Shown: positions 1-8,424 of the stretch, piece after piece
Numbering within the stretch: position 1 is the stretch's first letter
How the letters are laid out: every line of letters begins with the position of its first letter
Assembly (NCBI RefSeq): GCF_018413605.1
Contig: NZ_JAHCDN010000002.1
Location: 248,001 to 312,000 of the forward strand
Source: Variovorax sp. PCZ-1
Lineage (GTDB): Bacteria; Pseudomonadota; Gammaproteobacteria; Burkholderiales; Burkholderiaceae_C
Direction of reading: 5' to 3'
Length of the DNA: 64,000 bases
Notes under the pieces: model-generated
Seen by the model: the letters and a program-made list of their open reading frames with translations, nothing else
What the model was told of the DNA's origin: nothing
Databases searched by the model: none
Translations under genes and position numbers: made by a program

Positions 1-1165
1 GCACCAGTTGCAAATCAGGAATTGCGCCCGGTCTGGCACCTGGTGCCACGCGGAACTGATACATGGATTGCATGGCTTGGTGGTCTTCCTTGCGGAAGGT
101 CATCGTGCCCTTGGGTGTGTCAAAACTCAAGCCTTCCATGGTGGTTATCAGCTTATCGGTATTGGTATCGCCATTGCTTTTCTTCAGCGCGGCCACCACG
201 GCGGAGGCAGCTGCAAAGCCACCAGCGGTGAAGAAGTCAGGCGGGCTTTTGAAGCGGCTGTAGTGATTGGTCACGAGCCAGAGGTTGGCGGCGTTTTTCG
301 GAAAACCGAAGTAATAGTAGGTCGCGCCCTCCATGCCTGGAAAGTTCATATAGGCATTCATCGCCGGCAGGATGTTGCCGCCGGTGGAGATTTCAATGCC
401 GTAGCGCTTCAAATCCAGATCAGCAATTTTGAAAGGATTGCCAGCACCCGCCCAGATGATCCAAATCACTTTGCGGCCAGGTTCGTTCTTTAGCTTATCG
501 ATCAAGCGCTGCGCGCCAGCGGTGAAGTCTGTGGTGTTGGTGGGCAGGTATTCTTCATGAACAATTTTTGCTTTTTTGATCGATTCTTTGAAAGCTTTCA
601 CACCATCGCGGCCAAAGGCGTAATCTTGCGCGAGGGTGGCAATCGTTACGCCCTGCTTATCCAGTGCAGCGGCATTGGCAATCGCATCTTGGCTGCTGTT
701 GCGGCCCGTGCGGAAGATGTATTTGTTCCACTTGTCGCCTGTGATGGAATCTGCCACAGCTGGCTCGACCAATAAGATTTTTTTGTATTCCTCGGCGACA
801 GGCAACATAGCGAGCGCTACGCCGGAGGAGGTGGGGCCCACGGCCAAATCCACTTTGTCATCAGAGTAGGCGGTGGCAAGGAGTGATTTGCCCAAATCAG
901 GCTTGCCTTGATCGTCTTTCTCCACCACCACGAGTTTTTTGCCAGCCACTGTCATGCTGCCGCCTGTGGCGTACTCCAAACCCATTGCGAAGCCTGTAGC
1001 CGTTTGCTTGCCGTAGGCTTCGAGCGGGCCAGTGCGGCTGTAAATCAAGCCGATTTTGATGTCTTTGTTTTGCGCCCAAGCGCTAGAAGTCAATGCGCCG
1101 AGAGCGGCAAAAGTAGCAAGTGCTGCCAAGGCTATGCGGCGCGCCGTAATGGGGCTTCTGTTCAT
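1..1165 (-). CDS. ABC transporter substrate-binding protein, branched-chain amino acid type (C-terminus beyond the window)
   Basis: Reading the minus strand from the ATG at 1165 (GGAG ribosome site just upstream) gives an uninterrupted frame to the window edge, so the gene is partial here, not broken. The first 31 residues are a signal peptide (basic MNRSPITARR start, Ala/Leu-rich core, cleavage near SAWA-QNK). The mature part begins KIGLIYSRTGPLEAYGK and continues in the style of periplasmic binding proteins of the LivJ/Leu-Ile-Val family. In betaproteobacteria such proteins often bind aromatic acids; the nearby box genes make benzoate or a related compound a plausible ligand, but that is inference. 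A sigma-54 promoter and a palindromic activator site lie directly upstream. Confidence 0.88.
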   Translation of the reverse strand, partial: MNRSPITARRIALAALATFAALGALTSSAWAQNKDIKIGLIYSRTGPLEAYGKQTATGFAMGLEYATGGSMTVAGKKLVVVEKDDQGKPDLGKSLLATAYSDDKVDLAVGPTSSGVALAMLPVAEEYKKILLVEPAVADSITGDKWNKYIFRTGRNSSQDAIANAAALDKQGVTIATLAQDYAFGRDGVKAFKESIKKAKIVHEEYLPTNTTDFTAGAQRLIDKLKNEPGRKVIWIIWAGAGNPFKIADLDLKRYGIEISTGGNILPAMNAYMNFPGMEGATYYYFGFPKNAANLWLVTNHYSRFKSPPDFFTAGGFAAASAVVAALKKSNGDTNTDKLITTMEGLSFDTPKGTMTFRKEDHQAMQSMYQFRVAPGARPGAIPDLQLV

Positions 1166-1203
1166 CTTGTCTCCAATATGGATTGTTGTGATGACCAATA
1201 CAG

Positions 1204-1220
1204 TGCACGCTTCGTGCCAA
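1204..1220 (-). promoter_or_regulatory. Sigma-54 (-24/-12) promoter of the solute-binding protein gene
   Basis: On the minus strand the sequence reads TTGGCACGAAGCGTGCA. The GG and GC dinucleotides are separated by exactly 10 bases, and only one base departs from the TTGGCACG-N4-TTGCA consensus. The expected start point is near 1194, about 30 bases upstream of the ATG at 1165. The gene immediately upstream encodes a sigma-54 activator, which strongly supports the call. Confidence 0.82.
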
Positions 1221-1279
1221 TCATTAAGCCTTTGATTTCATTGAATTTTTTCTGAATAATTTCAAATGATGTGTTTTTA

Positions 1280-1300
1280 TCAGACATTTGAAGTGTCTGA
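1280..1300. promoter_or_regulatory. Palindromic upstream activator site, probably bound by the adjacent sigma-54 regulator
   Basis: TCAGACA-N7-TGTCTGA is a perfect 7+7 palindrome centred about 96 bases upstream of the predicted start of the sigma-54 promoter, a normal distance for an enhancer-binding protein. A third TCAGACA copy follows at about 1323-1329, inside the 3' end of the regulator gene. The site overlaps the space directly after the regulator's stop codon. Confidence 0.7.
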
Positions 1301-1303
1301 AAT

Positions 1304-2800
1304 TCAATCAATTGTATTTATTTCAGACAATTCCGAGGCTTGTAACGCATAGAGCTTGGCGCGGGAAATACCCAGCAATTTGGCTGCAGCTACCTTGTTG
1401 CCATGTGTGGCTTGCAGCGCCGCGGCAAGTGCTTCCGCCTCCAACTCAGCCACCTGCTCAGCCAGCGGGCGCAGATCGGCTTGGCGCGGCGTAGCGCTAA
1501 CAGTTGGCGCTGATTCCAATATTTTGGGTGCAGGCTCCACGCCCGATTCGCGCAGCAGCTGCTCCAGAAAACCCGCCTCAATGCGCAGTGCATCGCTGCG
1601 CAGCAAAGCTTGCTCCAGCACATTACGCAGCTCGCGGATATTGCCTCGCCAATGCTGGTGCATGAGCAAAGCCACGGCTTGATTGCTGAACTCTGGCGCT
1701 GCCGTGCCATTGCGCAAGCTCATGTCTTCAGCGAGCAATTCAATCAGCGCGGGAATATCACTTGCGCGCTCGCGCAGCGGTGGTACGCGGATTGGCAGCA
1801 CGTTGAGTCGATAAAACAAGTCTTCGCGGAATTTACCTTCTCGCACCAGCGCATGCAAATCCCGCGAAGTGGCGGCTACCACGCGCACATCCACACTGAT
1901 GAGTTGATTCGAGCCCAGCGGCTCAATCTCGCCTTCTTGCAGCGCGCGGAGCAGCTTGGCTTGCAAGCCGGGCGGCATATCGCCGATTTCATCAAGGAAG
2001 AGCGTGCCACCATCAGCCAGCTTGAATTTGCCCTGCCGACCTTTGCGATCCGCGCCTGTGTAGGCGCCGGGCGCGACGCCGAAAAACTCTGCCTCCAGCA
2101 AGGTATCCGGAATCGCAGCGATATTCACGCTCACCAAAGCCGCACTGCTGCGCGGCGAGCTCGCGTGGATCGCATGCGCAAGCAATTCTTTGCCAGTGCC
2201 CGTCTCGCCCAGCAGCAGCACGGGGCTGCTCGATTGCGCCGCGCGGCGCGCTTGGCGCTTTACCTCCGTGGCCGCTGGGCTGCTGCCCACGAAGCTGGCA
2301 AAGGTGTATTTGTTGCGCCGCTGGCCCGCAAGCTCGCGCCGCGCATCATCAAGCTCGCGCTGCATGCGCGCGAATTTGCTGATGAGGGGCTGAAGCGTTG
2401 TCTCGGGATGATCAAACAGCACAATGCCCAGCGCACCAATCACACGCCCTGCATCGTCTTTGATCGGAATACGGCTCACTACAAACGTACCCGCTTTGTT
2501 GGTGAGCAAATCAATCAGGATGGGCTTGCCCGTCTCCAGTACGCGATGCATCTGCGTGTTTTGTACGACACTAGACACGGCATGGCCCACAAAATCGCTC
2601 TCTTGGGCATAGCCTAGCGCAGGCAAGAAACGGCGGTATTGTTCGTTGATCCACACCACACGCGCCTTGGCATCCACCAGTAGCATGCCTTCACTCGCGC
2701 CCGCAAACACGCCAAACAGCGAATGCGCAGCAAGCTCAAGAATGCTTTGCGCATCTTGCGGGAGCGTGCTGGCTAGCGCCGAGGTGGGGGGAGTCTTCAT
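1304..2800 (-). CDS. Sigma-54-dependent transcriptional activator with N-terminal PAS domain
   Basis: A 498-residue enhancer-binding protein. Residues ~20-130 look like a PAS sensor (VDAKARVVWINEQYRRFL). Residues ~165-400 are the AAA+ domain with Walker A GETGTGKE, the sigma-54 contact loop as GAYTGA (a common variant of GAFTGA) and Walker B TLFLDEIGDM. Residues ~450-490 form a Fis-type helix-turn-helix (GNKVAAAKLLGISRAKLY). Lack of a receiver domain suggests direct sensing of a small molecule by PAS. It is followed by a sigma-54 promoter with a palindromic site, so its likely target is the downstream transporter gene; the 3-hydroxybutyrate dehydrogenase upstream could be another target. Confidence 0.92.
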   Translation of the reverse strand: MKTPPTSALASTLPQDAQSILELAAHSLFGVFAGASEGMLLVDAKARVVWINEQYRRFLPALGYAQESDFVGHAVSSVVQNTQMHRVLETGKPILIDLLTNKAGTFVVSRIPIKDDAGRVIGALGIVLFDHPETTLQPLISKFARMQRELDDARRELAGQRRNKYTFASFVGSSPAATEVKRQARRAAQSSSPVLLLGETGTGKELLAHAIHASSPRSSAALVSVNIAAIPDTLLEAEFFGVAPGAYTGADRKGRQGKFKLADGGTLFLDEIGDMPPGLQAKLLRALQEGEIEPLGSNQLISVDVRVVAATSRDLHALVREGKFREDLFYRLNVLPIRVPPLRERASDIPALIELLAEDMSLRNGTAAPEFSNQAVALLMHQHWRGNIRELRNVLEQALLRSDALRIEAGFLEQLLRESGVEPAPKILESAPTVSATPRQADLRPLAEQVAELEAEALAAALQATHGNKVAAAKLLGISRAKLYALQASELSEINTID

Positions 2801-2846
2801 GCGGGGATCATGGCGGCAAATCGAGAGTATTAGCTCAGTGAGCCAT

Positions 2847-2912
2847 CATTTTTAAGTCTTTTAGGGCATTAGCCGGCATAGATACTGCGCGGAGTGCTAT
2901 CAAATCAGTAGT
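2847..2912. repeat. Dispersed linker-type repeat, copy 1 (intergenic, forward)
   Basis: This intergenic copy carries the full pattern: a TTTTTAAGTCTTTTAGG left part, the core GCCGGCATAGATACTGCGC then GGAGTGCTAT at 2872-2900, and an AT-rich right part with a TAGTGATTA tail. It fills the space between the sigma-54 regulator start and the end of the 3-hydroxybutyrate dehydrogenase gene and serves here as the reference copy. Confidence 0.85.
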
Positions 2913-2914
2913 GA

Positions 2915-3703
2915 TTACTGCGCCGTCCAGCCGCCGTCAACTGCCCATGCTTGGCCGCGCACGTTGGCTGCTGCGTCTTGGCAGAGGAAAACGGCTAATT
3001 CGCCGAGTTGCTGTGGGGTGGTGAATTGTAGGCTGGGTTGTTTTTCGCCGAGGAGGTCTTTGCTGGCCTGGTCTACGCTGATGCCTTCTCGCTTGGCGCG
3101 ATCATCGATTTGCTTTTGCACCAAGGGCGTGAGCACCCAGCCGGGGCAGATGGCATTCACTGTGATGCCTGTGGTGGCAGTTTCAAGAGCAACAGATTTG
3201 GTGAAGCCCACAAGGCCGTGCTTGGCTGCCACATAAGCAGATTTGTCTTTTGACGCGACGAGGCCGTGCGCGGATACGACGTTGATGATACGGCCCCAGT
3301 TTTTCGCGCGCATGCCGGGCATGGCCAGGCGCGTGGTGTGGAAAGCGCTGGAGAGGTTGATGGCGATGATGGCATCCCATTTCTCTACGGGGAAATTTTC
3401 CACGGAACTCACATGCTGAATGCCTGCGTTATTGACCAAGATATCAACCATACCGAATTCTTTGACAGCGAAGGCAATGAGTTGCTCGATCTCAGGGGGC
3501 TTGCTCATGTCAGCGCCGTGATAGGCCACTTTTGCTCCAAGCTTTGCAATTTCTGAGCGTGCGGCTTCAATGATGGCGGCATCGCCGAAGCCGTTGAGCA
3601 CGATGTTGGCACCTTGTTTGGCCAATTCAATCGCGATGCCTAGGCCGATGCCGCTGGTGGAGCCGGTGATGAGAGCAGTTTTGTTTTTGAGAGACATATT
3701 CAT
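2915..3703 (-). CDS. 3-hydroxybutyrate dehydrogenase (short-chain dehydrogenase)
   Basis: A 262-residue classical short-chain dehydrogenase that should interconvert D-3-hydroxybutyrate and acetoacetate with NAD+. It has the Rossmann motif TGSTSGIGLGIA near the N-terminus, the NNAG motif (LVNNAGIQH), and the catalytic Ser-Tyr-Lys set (NVVSAHG, then SAYVAAKHG). The QFTTPQQLGELAVFLC stretch and the C-terminal RGQAWAVDGGWTAQ are typical of the bacterial PHB-type enzyme. The ATG at 3703 is preferred over an in-frame TTG two codons earlier. It would feed acetoacetate from polyhydroxybutyrate into acetyl-CoA; a direct role in benzoate breakdown is not shown. Confidence 0.88.
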   Translation of the reverse strand: MNMSLKNKTALITGSTSGIGLGIAIELAKQGANIVLNGFGDAAIIEAARSEIAKLGAKVAYHGADMSKPPEIEQLIAFAVKEFGMVDILVNNAGIQHVSSVENFPVEKWDAIIAINLSSAFHTTRLAMPGMRAKNWGRIINVVSAHGLVASKDKSAYVAAKHGLVGFTKSVALETATTGITVNAICPGWVLTPLVQKQIDDRAKREGISVDQASKDLLGEKQPSLQFTTPQQLGELAVFLCQDAAANVRGQAWAVDGGWTAQ

Positions 3704-3724
3704 GGTCAATTTTGGGTGGTGAGT

Positions 3725-5260
3725 TTAGCGTTTGATCAAAGGCCAAGCATCCAATAAATCTGCCGAGGCTTGGAAACGGATGCCGTTGTCGTTCAAGATT
3801 TCTTCAGTGGATTCGAGCATTTTCTGATGTGGCAGCACGATAGATTCAGCGGATTGCTGATCGAATTTGATCACGACCAGTTCAGTTTTTAAGTCACGAA
3901 GTATTTCAGCCATATGGCGCAGGCTGCGCACAGGAATATCATTGATAGATTGCACGACCGAGCCAAAGCGGTTGTCATAACCCGAGACGAGACGATGCGG
4001 GAAGAAGGGCGCGCTTACGACCACCAAATCCTCACGTTTGGCGTTTGGCTCATCGGCCAAGCGTGTGACCAGAGGCTGCGCATTGAAGGCGAAGCTGTTG
4101 AGCGAGCCGGCGTTGTTGTTGAAGAAGGAACGAAATTCCCAAGTGGCGCGTGAGAAGACCATGGGGCCATAGATGAAATATGAAGGGTATGAGCCATCCA
4201 GCGTATCGACCAAGCGCGGTCTGCGCGCCATGACCGGCAATTCAATATTCAGGGGTTTGCCTTGGCGCACCACGGTCAGCGGCACCTTGCCATTCTTCGC
4301 AAACTTCTGCACATGGTATTGAAAGCGCACATTCACATCACCTTGTAAGCGCACAAGGCCTTGGTTGTCGATGTCGGTGTTGCCAATGCGGGTGATGATG
4401 TCCCATTCTTTGAGAGGGTAACTGTCTTCTTTTGACATCGGGCGCTGCACGACCATGCCACGCACAGTTCTTTCAGCTTTCAGGAAGCTGCGCAGCGCCG
4501 GGTTCTCCAGCGTTTGCAGCTCGTCGTAAATCGCGGGTTTGCCATCGTATTTGCCATCGGTGATGTCATTCAAGAACAGCTCGACCTCTTCGTTGGGAAT
4601 GATGTAGCCAATGTTTTGAGCGCTGCTGATGATGGAGTAAGCCACGCCGATCATTTTGTCGCCCGCAAAAACGGGGCCTCCGCTGTTACCAGGATTGATG
4701 GCAGCATCGACCTGGATGCGCAAGCCCTGTGTGGGGAAGTTGTAGGACACGTATTCAATGCGCGAGACGATGCCTTTGGTGATGGAGAGCGAATTTCCGC
4801 CAAACGGATAACCATAGGCCAGCACTTCGTCTTTCACCTCAGGCAATACGCTGGCGCGCTGTGGCACGGGGCGGTTAGCGAAGAAACTGTTGTCTTCCAA
4901 TTCGAGCACGGCCAGATCAATGCCGCGCGCAATCGCGATGACTTTCGCATTGATCTTGTCGCCGCCTTCTTTGGCGCGCACTTCCACCTTGCTGGCGTAG
5001 TTCACGACATGCGCATTCGTTAAGATTCGGTTGCCTTCGATCACCACGCCCGAGCCCGTGGTCTCGTTTGGTGCAGCTTTGTTCCAAGGCCGGAAGAGAT
5101 CAGGCTGGCGCACTGTGCTGAAAATCTTCACTACCGAATTTTCAAGCTGGCTAGAGCGTGCAGGGCGTTGTGCAGACTGTGCTTGTGCAGCACTGCAGGC
5201 CATCAAACACCACGCCAAAAACAGGGTGGGTAAACGAGAAAAATGGGCAGAGGTAATCAT
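3725..5260 (-). CDS. Periplasmic trypsin-like serine protease with PDZ regions (Deg/HtrA superfamily)
   Basis: A 511-residue secreted protein with a signal peptide (MITSAHFSRLPTLFLAWCLM, processed near AQAQ). The chymotrypsin-fold triad is visible: His in LTNAHVV, Asp in GIDLAVLEL and Ser in NPGNSGGPVF. The protease domain spans ~40-240; the remainder (WDIITRIGNTDIDNQG and NRFGSVVQSINDIPV) looks like two PDZ-type segments, as in the plant-like Deg group rather than canonical DegP. Its substrate is unknown and nothing in the context ties it to aromatic catabolism. Confidence 0.85.
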   Translation of the reverse strand: MITSAHFSRLPTLFLAWCLMACSAAQAQSAQRPARSSQLENSVVKIFSTVRQPDLFRPWNKAAPNETTGSGVVIEGNRILTNAHVVNYASKVEVRAKEGGDKINAKVIAIARGIDLAVLELEDNSFFANRPVPQRASVLPEVKDEVLAYGYPFGGNSLSITKGIVSRIEYVSYNFPTQGLRIQVDAAINPGNSGGPVFAGDKMIGVAYSIISSAQNIGYIIPNEEVELFLNDITDGKYDGKPAIYDELQTLENPALRSFLKAERTVRGMVVQRPMSKEDSYPLKEWDIITRIGNTDIDNQGLVRLQGDVNVRFQYHVQKFAKNGKVPLTVVRQGKPLNIELPVMARRPRLVDTLDGSYPSYFIYGPMVFSRATWEFRSFFNNNAGSLNSFAFNAQPLVTRLADEPNAKREDLVVVSAPFFPHRLVSGYDNRFGSVVQSINDIPVRSLRHMAEILRDLKTELVVIKFDQQSAESIVLPHQKMLESTEEILNDNGIRFQASADLLDAWPLIKR

Positions 5261-5361
5261 GATGCGAGCTGCTTCAAAGACAAGCCTCTACTGTAGCGCC
5301 ACAGTTGCGAACAGTCACAAAAATTACGTAACAAGCCCTGTTTAAGCGCCGTATTTACACT

Positions 5362-6468
5362 TTAGCGCTCAGGTGGAGGCAGGCTATAGCTCGCTGGTGT
5401 GCGGCTGAGTTTGATGGGAGAGGCCACGCCTTTGTAATCACCGATTCGCACGACCATATCTCGGTGCTGGGTGTGTTCGTCGCTTAAAGCCGCTTGGATA
5501 TCCTGAATGGGCGCGCAGGGCACGCCTGCTCGGATGAGCAGATCGGCCAAGGGTTTGCAAGCGAAAAGTTTTAGCTTGTCTTCTAGCAATTCCTTGAGGG
5601 CGACACGGTTGATATTGCGCTGTTTGTTGCTTTCAAAGCGCGAGTCAGCGGCGAGCTCGGGTGCGCCGATTGTTTTGACTAGTGTGGTGAACTGGCCATC
5701 ATTACCCACGGCGAGGAAGATGGGCTCTGTGCCTGTGGCAAAGGTATCGTAGGGCACGATGTTTGGATGCGCGTTGCCGCTTCGTCCCGGCACGCGGCCA
5801 TCCAGTAGATGATTGGCGCTGTGTGGGTGTAAGAGTGCGAGGCCGTTGTCGTAAAGAGAAGATTCAACGAACTGGCCTTTGCCGCTGGTGTGGCGCTCTT
5901 GCAATGCGAGCAGGATGCCAAGCGCGGCGCTCATGCCGGTGGCGACATCAACGACAGGTATGCCCATACGCAAAGGCTCACCGTCTTTTTCGCCATTGAT
6001 ACTCATCAGGCCGCTCATGGCTTGAATCGCCGCGTCATAACCGGGCAAGCCGCCCAGTGGCCCATCTGCACCGAAGCCACTCACTCTGCAATGGATCAGG
6101 CGCGGGAATTTCGCATGCAGCGTGTCAAAACCCAAACCCCATTTTTCCATGCTGCCGGTTTTGAAGTTTTCTACCAAGACATCTGCCGTCGCAAGCAGTT
6201 TGAGCAGCTCCTCGCGCTGCGCATGATCGTACAAATCCATGGTCATGCCACGCTTGTTGCGGTTGAGGCCGAGGAAGTAGCTGGCTGTGCCTTGCGCATT
6301 AAACGGAGGCCCCCAGCCGCGTGTTTCATCGCCTTGGGGTGGTTCGATTTTTAAAACGTCAGCGCCGTGGTCAGCCAAGATTTGTGTGCAGTAGGGGCCA
6401 CCTAATACTCGCGAGAGGTCGATGACTTTGATGCCTTGGAGAGAGCCTGTGTTTGCTGGAGGTTGCAT
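5362..6468 (-). CDS. CaiB/BaiF family CoA-transferase (family III)
   Basis: A 368-residue family III CoA-transferase, slightly shorter than the usual ~400. It starts GIKVIDLSRVLGGPYCTQ, carries the NRNKRGMTMDL and LVENFKTGSMEKWGLG motifs, and has the conserved Asp that forms the aspartyl-CoA intermediate in LPGYDAAIQAMSG. These enzymes move CoA between carboxylic acids. It lies next to benzoate-CoA ligase on the same strand, separated by a 287-base gap with a strong inverted repeat. A role in activating an aromatic or dicarboxylic acid in the box pathway is plausible but not proven. Confidence 0.88.
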   Translation of the reverse strand: MQPPANTGSLQGIKVIDLSRVLGGPYCTQILADHGADVLKIEPPQGDETRGWGPPFNAQGTASYFLGLNRNKRGMTMDLYDHAQREELLKLLATADVLVENFKTGSMEKWGLGFDTLHAKFPRLIHCRVSGFGADGPLGGLPGYDAAIQAMSGLMSINGEKDGEPLRMGIPVVDVATGMSAALGILLALQERHTSGKGQFVESSLYDNGLALLHPHSANHLLDGRVPGRSGNAHPNIVPYDTFATGTEPIFLAVGNDGQFTTLVKTIGAPELAADSRFESNKQRNINRVALKELLEDKLKLFACKPLADLLIRAGVPCAPIQDIQAALSDEHTQHRDMVVRIGDYKGVASPIKLSRTPASYSLPPPER

Positions 6469-6519
6469 TGAATGATTATCTTCGAGAGCGGAAGATTTCT
6501 TCTGGGACAGAGCGGCTTC

Positions 6520-6589
6520 GAGTTTGAGGCATTTCCCCCGCTCTCATGGTGGAGTACCATAAATCGATCGGTGGAAATGCCTCAAACTC
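6520..6589. repeat. Nested inverted repeat between the CoA-transferase and benzoate-CoA ligase genes
   Basis: GAGTTTGAGGCATTTCC (6520-6536) is repeated exactly inverted at 6573-6589. The 36-base loop holds a second hairpin, ATGGT-GGAGT-ACCAT (6546-6560). There is no clear T-run, so this is not an ordinary intrinsic terminator. The rest of the 287-base gap (6469-6755) contains no convincing gene; 6680-6730 is G-rich. Confidence 0.7.
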
Positions 6590-6755
6590 GCAGCCTGTTA
6601 GCTACTTCACGATCTTCGCTCGCAGGTGGTCGAGTTGTACAAATCTGGCCTGTGATTGGGCTATCTCCCGCAACGAAATAAAGGGGGAGACGGCGTAGCC
6701 GGCGGAGGACATTCGTGGAGGGGGATAGCGCAAGCGCAGGCCGAGAGTGCAAAAA

Positions 6756-8339
6756 TCAGCCCCTTGAAGCCTCCAAATCCCGCAATTTAAAACGCTGAAT
6801 TTTCCCAGTAGCCGTCTTTGGAAGCTCACTTACAAACTCAATAAAACGCGGGTATTTGAAAGGTGCGAGCTTCTCTTTCACGAAAGCTTTGAGCTCGTCT
6901 TCAGTAGCAGTTTGCCCAGCTTTGAGCACAACAAAGGCTTTGGTCTTGGTGAGGCCTTCGGCATCTTCTTTGCCGATGACTGCTGCTTCGAGCACGGCGT
7001 TGTGTTGCACGAGCGTGGCTTCGACCTCGAAGGGCGAGACATACACGCCGCTGACCTTGAGCATGTCGTCGCTGCGGCCTGAGTAGGTGTAGCTGCCGTC
7101 GGCGTTTTTCACATACTTGTCGCCGCTTTTCGTCCACGCGCCTTGGAAGGTGTCGCGGGATTTTTCTCGGTTGTTCCAATACATCAGGGCAGCGCTGGGG
7201 CCATGGATGTAGAGATCGCCGGGCTCGCCATCTGGCACGCTGCCGCCGTTCTCGCCTCGCAATTCAATCGTGTAGCCTGGCACAGGCCAGCCTGTGGTGC
7301 CGTAGCGCACTTTGCCGGGAAGGTTGGAGAGGAAGATGTGCAGCATTTCGGTGGAGCCGATGCCATCGATGATTTCTACGCCGTAATGCTTTTCAAAACG
7401 CTGGCCGATGTCTGCTGGTAAAGCTTCGCCGGCGCTGGAGCACATGCGCAGCGCGACTTCGTTTTTGGCGGGAAGATTAGGCGCGGCCAGCATGCCTGCA
7501 AACCCAGTAGGTGCTCCGAAAAAGATAGTGGGCTGTGCAGTATTCATGCCGGCGATCTGGCCTTTCCATCTTGAAAACACGGCATCAGGTGTAGGCCGCT
7601 CGGCCATGAGGATGACGCTTGCGCCCACGCTCAATGGGAAGCTCAGGCCATTGCCCAAGCCGTAGGCGAAGAAGAGCTTGGCGGCGGAGAAACACACATC
7701 GTTTTCCTTGATGCCGAGCACGCCTTTGCCATACAGCTCGGCGGTGTAGTAAGCATTCGCGTGGGTATGCACTGTGCCTTTGGGGCGACCTGTGGAGCCG
7801 GAGGAATAGAGCCAGAAGGCGGGTTCGTCGCCTTGTGTGGGGGCGTTTTGCGTGAGAGGCGTTGCTTTGAGCAAATCAGCCCATTCGGTGCAGCCTGCGG
7901 GCAAGGTAGTTGTGGGGCGCGAGACGTAAACCGCTTTGACTTCGTTGGGTGCGCTTTGCATCGCTGATTGCAATGTTGGCAGCAAAGCGGCAGATACGAG
8001 AGCTGCTTGAGAGCGGCTGTGCGCAAGCATGTAGGCGTAATCTTCCTTGGTGAGCAAGGTATTCACCGCTACGGGCACGATGCCGGCATACAAGCAACCG
8101 AGGAAAGAGACGACCCAATCTGTGCAGTCGTGCATGAGCAGGAGCACACGCTCTTCGCGACGCAGGCCGCTGGCTTGCAGGCTGGCGGCGCAGCGTTGAA
8201 TCTGATCTGCGAGCTCGCCATAGCTCAAGCTGCCTGCATCGTCAGTCAGCGCGGTTTTGCTGGGGTGGCGGGCATTGGCGGCGATCAAATGTGCAGCAAA
8301 ATTAAACTGCGTGGGCGGTGCTTGAACATGGCTGGACAT
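6756..8339 (-). CDS. bclA: Benzoate-CoA ligase
   Basis: A 527-residue acyl-CoA synthetase of the ANL superfamily that would form benzoyl-CoA from benzoate, ATP and CoA. The ATP loop YSSGSTGRPKG, the HTHANAYYTAELYG segment, the aromatic-acid group motif KLFFAYGLGNGLSFPL and the C-terminal catalytic lysine region (PKTATGKIQRFKLRDLE) fit benzoate-CoA ligases. It is divergently transcribed from boxR with an 85-base shared promoter region, the usual arrangement for box clusters. It supplies the first intermediate of the pathway encoded across the divide. Confidence 0.93.
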   Translation of the reverse strand: MSSHVQAPPTQFNFAAHLIAANARHPSKTALTDDAGSLSYGELADQIQRCAASLQASGLRREERVLLLMHDCTDWVVSFLGCLYAGIVPVAVNTLLTKEDYAYMLAHSRSQAALVSAALLPTLQSAMQSAPNEVKAVYVSRPTTTLPAGCTEWADLLKATPLTQNAPTQGDEPAFWLYSSGSTGRPKGTVHTHANAYYTAELYGKGVLGIKENDVCFSAAKLFFAYGLGNGLSFPLSVGASVILMAERPTPDAVFSRWKGQIAGMNTAQPTIFFGAPTGFAGMLAAPNLPAKNEVALRMCSSAGEALPADIGQRFEKHYGVEIIDGIGSTEMLHIFLSNLPGKVRYGTTGWPVPGYTIELRGENGGSVPDGEPGDLYIHGPSAALMYWNNREKSRDTFQGAWTKSGDKYVKNADGSYTYSGRSDDMLKVSGVYVSPFEVEATLVQHNAVLEAAVIGKEDAEGLTKTKAFVVLKAGQTATEDELKAFVKEKLAPFKYPRFIEFVSELPKTATGKIQRFKLRDLEASRG

Positions 8340-8424
8340 GCTGTCTCCTCAACTCTTCGTTTGACGTAGCATCTGGCTTGATGCAAAATAATTCCAGTCG
8401 AACTATAAATCCACTGAAATACCT

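Noticed and set aside
1610-2617. A 335-codon open frame on the plus strand
   Set aside because: It is antisense to the sigma-54 regulator, which has every expected motif; the translation is low in complexity of family signals and has no ribosome site.
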